From positions 14,510,501 through 14,574,500 of the forward strand of contig OY821750.1 of NCBI GenBank assembly GCA_963682055.1: a stretch of DNA of 64,000 bases. Direction: 5' to 3'. Under the pieces are notes generated by a model. It worked only from the letters and a program-made list of their open reading frames with translations. It ran no database searches and was not told where the DNA came from. This DNA comes from Primula veris (lineage: Eukaryota; Streptophyta; Magnoliopsida; Ericales; Primulaceae). Positions 59,462 through 64,000 of the stretch are shown in pieces. Position 1 is the first letter of the stretch. The number at the start of each line of letters is the position of its first letter. Position numbers and translations under genes: made by a program.

Positions 59462-61718
59462 TTAGTTATTTTGATTAGTTAAATGACATACCCCAAGGTT
59501 AAAAGTTCCTTTCACATATCTTATGACTCTCTTGACATCGGTTAAATGAGATTCTGTGGTATTTGCCTGATACTTAGCACACACTCCTACACTTAGGCAA
59601 ACATCTGGTCTACTAGCACTTAAATTTAAGAGACTTCCAATTATAGACCTGTATAAAATAGGACAAACATGCTTACTCTCATAATTTTTAGACAACTTAA
59701 GGGTAGTGCTCATAGGTGTTGTTTTCTCTTTAGCATCACTTAAACCGAATTTCTTAATAAAATTATCAACATACTTTTTTTGGCACAGAAAAATACCTTT
59801 ATCATTTTGTTTCACTTCCAACCCCAGAAAGTAAGTTAAATCACCACCTCCACTCAAATTAAATTCATTTTTCATGTAAGATATAAACTTAGTAATTTTA
59901 ATATCAGATGTAGAACCAAACACAATATCATCAACGTAAATTTGAGCAACAATAATGTCCTTAGTGGTTTTCTTAGTAAATAGAGTTTTGTTAACTCCTT
60001 CCCTGCTAAGTCATTTTTGAATTAGGAAGTTAGTCAATCGTTCATACCATGCTTTAGGAGCTTTTTTCAAACCATACGAAGCATTTTTCAAGTGATAAAC
60101 ATATTAGGAAACTTAAGGTCTTCACAACCTTTAGGTTGACGAACATAGACTTCTTCTTGAATATTACCATTTAGAAAAGCACTCTTACTATCAAGTTGAA
60201 ATAATTTAAAATCATACAAGCAGGCAAGATAAATCAACATTCTAATAGATTCTATTCTTGCTACAGAAACAAATGTTTCATCAAAATCCACTCCTTCAAT
60301 TTGAGTATAACCTAATCTATCTTTGTTTCTAACAATCACACCATCCTCATTGCTTAAAAAGTCTGGATACTAAAGTCCAAACATCATATCTTTCAAATTG
60401 AGACAAGTTTTCCTGCATAGCTAAAATTCACTCATTATCTTCCGAGTCCTCTTTTACATTCTTAGGTTCTAACTGAGAAATATAACAAGGAAAATGCACA
60501 ACATCACTGATTTTACATGTTGTTTTCATAACTGCATTGACTTCACCTATGACATTGTCCAAACAATGGTTTTTGTGAGTTCTTACATAGCCAGTCTTTC
60601 TTTGAGTTTGAATTTTGGAACTTTCTTCTTCTGTATCAGCATCTGTTGCACTTTAGGTTTTAACTTCAGTTACAACTATACTTGCAAACTCTTCTGAATT
60701 GTCTTCTTGCTAACTTCCTTCTTCTTCTTTGTTTTTGATGCTTACTTCTCCATCATCAACTGTAATCTCATAAATACTTTTGAAATAATCAAGCTCCACT
60801 TTATACAATTCCTTTATTGAGTTTGTTCTTAGATTTTAAACTTTAAAAGTTCTGCTGTTTTGAGCATAACCAAGAAAGATTCTTTCATCACTTTTAGATT
60901 CTTTCAAAATATAGCAAACACATCCAAACACGTGAAAATACTTAACATTTGGTTTTCTACCTTCCCAAATTTCATAAGTAGTCATATTAGGGCCTTGGGT
61001 AAGATAAAACTTGTTTATAATATAACATGCAGTATTAACAGTTTCATCCCACAATCTTTTAGCAACTTTCTTAGAATTAAGCATAACTTTAGCCATTTCT
61101 TTAATAGTTCTATTTTTTCTTTCCATCACACCATTCTGATGTGAGGTTTTAGGTGCAAAAAATTCATGACTTATTCCTAAGAAATCATAAAAATCACCAA
61201 ATTTACTATTCTCAAATTCTTTTCCATGGTCACTTATAATTCTCACAATTTTACCAATGGTAGATTCTTTTCAAGTTGCAGTTTTAAACACAGTTTTTTA
61301 AACAATTTAAAGTTTTCATATTTGTCTCTTAAGAACACAACCCAAGAATACCTAGAAAAATCATCTACAACTATAAGAATATACTTCTTACCTACATTCA
61401 GTTTGCCTAGGACCCATAAGGTTAATATGAAGAATTTCTAGGATTCATTAGGTATAAATTTGATTGGTAATTTTGTGAGCACTTTTTGTCTGTTTGCCTA
61501 TTGCACAATCACCACAAACACTTTGAGTTTTAAGACTAAGATTAGTAATTCTTCTAATCAATCCCATTTTAACAAGTTTATTCATGGTCTTATAATTAAC
61601 ATGACTAAGCATTTTATGCCAAATTTCAGAATTATTAGTAATTACTTGATTACACATGCTCTTAGGCAATTCTCAATCAGATTTCTAAAAAAACATAGCA
61701 GTTATCGACTGATCTAAC
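59462..61718 (-). pseudogene. Copia D integrase and reverse transcriptase (broken)
   Basis: The pre-integrase zone (61669-61448) has IWHKMLSHVNYKTMNKL and GDCAIGKQTKSAH. Integrase (61246-60836) has ISDHGKEFENSKFGDF and HQNGVMERKNRTIKEM, then VFGCVCYILK. RT (60339-60088) has EGVDFDETFVSVARIESIR and KLFQLDSKSAFLNG. The active-site YVDDI stretch is at about 59925-59950. The RT end (59923-59462) has LTYFLGLEVKQ and SRPDVCLSVGVCAKYQ. Frame changes separate the pieces. Motifs are close to those of copia B, so B and D are related families. Confidence 0.9.
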
Positions 61719-63593
61719 TGTCACGCACCAAAATCAAGAAAACACGGACATCGAGGCATGACCTATTCAAAACAAAAGGAAAGTGAAACCTGTTGGTACA
61801 AAATTTAAAATTTTTTTAAAAGAAAACACTTGCGAGCTTAAAGGAAATCTTAAACAAATAAATATAGAATTTGCCAAACGCGGCTACAAGACGAGACAGT
61901 TTTGACAAATTTATAAAAAGAAATAAACGAATGTAAATTGCCCGTAGGCTACAACCTTAAAATAAAATCTAAGTGAAAAGAAAATGAAAGCCCCGAGCCC
62001 ATGTGATGTATTGCCATAGCTCCTAACCGAACGTCTCAACCTAAATTGTACCTGAAAGACAAATTTGTAACGGTGAATCCCACGCACATACATAGACGGG
62101 ACGACACCACAAAATACCGTCACTCCATCCCATAAATGCAAGACTCACAACAACAATAACAATAACGATAATCAACATATAAAAAGAAATATTATAACAT
62201 CCTACAACGAGATAAATTAAGTAACTTCATCACACATCTAAAGCATACATGGACCTCTCACGCCACCTACCCCAGTCCGTAAGGTAGGTCATTCCCTATC
62301 CCTTCGGCCGTCTTATGCCCCCGGAATTAGGGAGAGACATAGACCATTGCTAACGTAAAAGTAGATTTATAGTGCGCACTTGGACCTCTCACGCCACTCA
62401 TCCCAGTCCGTAAGACGAATCATTCCCTATCCCTTCGGCCGTCTTATTTCCCCGGAATTAGGGAGAGACATAGACCATTGCTAACAATAAATTAAATATA
62501 GTGCACACTGGGACCTCTCACGCCACTCGCCCCAGTCCGTAAGACGAGTCATTCCCTATCCCCTCGGCCGTCTTCTGTCCCCGAAATTAGGGAGAGACAG
62601 AGACCATTGCCACTACAGGTAAATCACAAGGCCTCGGCCAATAATATAAATCCATGCAAATATCACATTCTCATATGGCCTCGGCCAATAATATAAATCC
62701 ACGCAAATAACCCATTCTCATACGTCATTCTAACGTAATTCAACATAACCCATAAGCATAGGTGCAAGATTCACAACTAGCCAAACAAGTCTAACAACAT
62801 AAACCTCATTCAAGCATTTTAACAAACACCTTGTATGCATAAACCACAATTCATCTTTAATCGACAATAAATTACCCAATTTCATCAACAACTATGATAA
62901 CACATAATAAACGCATAACAACACACAACCCATCAATATTCTCATTAATCAGAAATTAATATGTCTAAGGTCTCAACCTCTATAATTCAAATAATGGAAT
63001 TAAAATTACAACCAATAAACCCCAATTAACAATTTAAGAACATAATTAATAATAAAGGCAAAAACCCCCTATTTATAATAAACACAAAACCAAAACCAAA
63101 CATGCACCTTCGTCTAGTCGCAATGGATAACCCCCGTTACCTTAGAGCGTAGAGGAGATGCTTCCGGTATGAACCCACTAACGGTGGTTTCCTCTTCTTC
63201 TTCTTCTTCTTTTTTTCTCCTTTTCTCTCTTTCCTCTTGTTTTAGGTTTGTTTTTGGTTTAATGAATTAAAAGTGGGCTGATTTGAGGTTTAGAAAAACT
63301 GTTTTGAGATAGTTTGTGGAAGTGAACTATTTGGTCCCCAAAGTTCTAAAAGTTAACTCTTAATCCAAAAATATTGTTTTACTACTCAAAAATAACAAAT
63401 CTTTAGAAACAAATCTATTGGGTCCTTTTTATTAGTAAAATTAGTAACAGGTTTTAAAAATAATGTTTTTCGGAAGAGTTTCGGTTTTTGGCTAAAAATT
63501 AGTCGAGTGACCGGTTTTTGGTAAAAATTGTTTAAAACGTTTTTGGATAAATTAATTCCTAATTAAAATCACTTATAAAAATATGATGTTACA
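61719..63593 (-). repeat. Gypsy F 3' LTR
   Basis: 1,875 bases. Plus-strand ends TGTCACGCACC and ATGATGTTACA. It is homologous to the E LTRs along its length but visibly more diverged from them than they are from each other. It carries three hairpin units (62250-62350, 62381-62481, about 62510-62610). The five bases before it are CTAAC; the other end of the element is outside the window. Confidence 0.92.
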
Positions 63594-64000
63594 ACTAACC
63601 CTCCTTAAAAGAATTTCGTCCCGAAATTTCCTCTCTAAACAACTATACCCAGAAATGATAAAATTATATAAACAAGGCCATAAAAAATAAAATTAAACGT
63701 ACAATTCGTGCCATAAACTAAGAAATATAATACTCAGGGTACACAACCCGTAACAACTCCATAACTCAAATAAGATAAACTCCAGATAATGCACAACATG
63801 TAAGAATAACCGCATGTATACAATATCTAAAAGAATAAAAGGCAACAATGTAAAAGAAGCGGCTGCAACATAAAAGAATAATAAAGTAAACTAAGCTGAC
63901 ATGCTTCTAGCTCAACAACTCCATAACATCTACAAAACTCAACTAAGGTAAACACCTCCATGCAATATCATACATAATAAAAGACACGCAACAACTCCGT
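63594..64000 (-). mobile_element. Gypsy F interior (start of its 3' region)
   Basis: It begins with the polypurine complement ACTAACCCTCCTTAAAAG and continues parallel to 48621-49020 of gypsy E. The coding part lies beyond the window. Confidence 0.88.

Larger units (their letters stand above)
56946..61718 (-). mobile_element. Copia D interior (between insertions E and F)
   Basis: Continues the copia interrupted at 46778. In minus-strand order from the right there are pre-integrase, integrase, RT, a short 3' region, a third ORF and its tail. RNase H is missing: RT ends at about 59462 and only about 60 bases later (near 59400-59435) the non-coding words that follow RNase H in copia B and C appear. 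Gypsy F cuts it at 61718, so gag and the 5' LTR lie outside the window. Confidence 0.85.

Overview
This window is nuclear DNA of a flowering plant, most likely a eudicot with a large, repeat-rich genome. The evidence is one intron-containing plant ZIP metal-transporter gene, plant-type LTR retrotransposons (Ty1/copia with initiator-Met-like primer sites, Ty3/gypsy chromoviruses), a Cassandra-type solo LTR with a 5S rRNA-like core, and hAT-, CACTA- and Mutator-like non-autonomous DNA elements. The genus cannot be fixed from the sequence. No bacterial operon, CRISPR array or tRNA gene was recognised.

Layout: 1-2454 is AT-rich with a diverged local duplication. 2455-5330 is a decayed copia element (family A, minus). 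6347-11922 is copia C (minus), whose protease-integrase-RT block is missing. 11923-19944 is mostly non-coding and holds a hAT-type MITE with a perfect 8-bp target duplication (18129-18652). 20038-22559 is the only convincing host gene, a three-exon ZIP transporter of 357 residues. 23008-24339 is an isolated LTR (H). 25866-28442 is a GC-richer, intron-bearing, broken coiled-coil reading frame of unknown origin containing a MITE and a 30-base G run. 28443-37170 is a nest: a family A LTR (plus) split by copia B (28683-36109), whose own LTR is split by the Cassandra solo LTR (28723-29014). A 204-bp CACTA MITE follows. 39416-42471 is a 3-kb gypsy-type solo LTR (G1) split by a 1.2-kb long-TIR element. 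From about 43530 to the window end lies copia D (minus), broken by three gypsy-type insertions: solo LTR G2 (43592-45821), full-length gypsy E (46779-56945) and gypsy F (61719 to beyond 64000).

Insertion boundaries are supported by target-site duplications read directly: CTGAT (Cassandra), GATTC/AATTC (copia B), CTTTG (G1), ACACA (G2), ACTTA (E), ATGGTAAT (hAT MITE) and ATT (CACTA MITE). These give a relative order of events.

Every retrotransposon coding region is broken. Gypsy E keeps near-intact LTRs. Its gag-protease frame is continuous except for five stop codons, each reachable by one cytosine-type transition, which suggests decay after cytosine methylation. The most unusual structures are the tandem 101-bp units in the E/F LTRs with compensatory hairpin changes, the 70-bp CGACCGATCG repeats in the E leader, the direct-then-inverted repeat cluster in the long-TIR element, the extra third ORF of copia D, and the recurrent palindrome GTTGCAAC confined to copia B/C/D.
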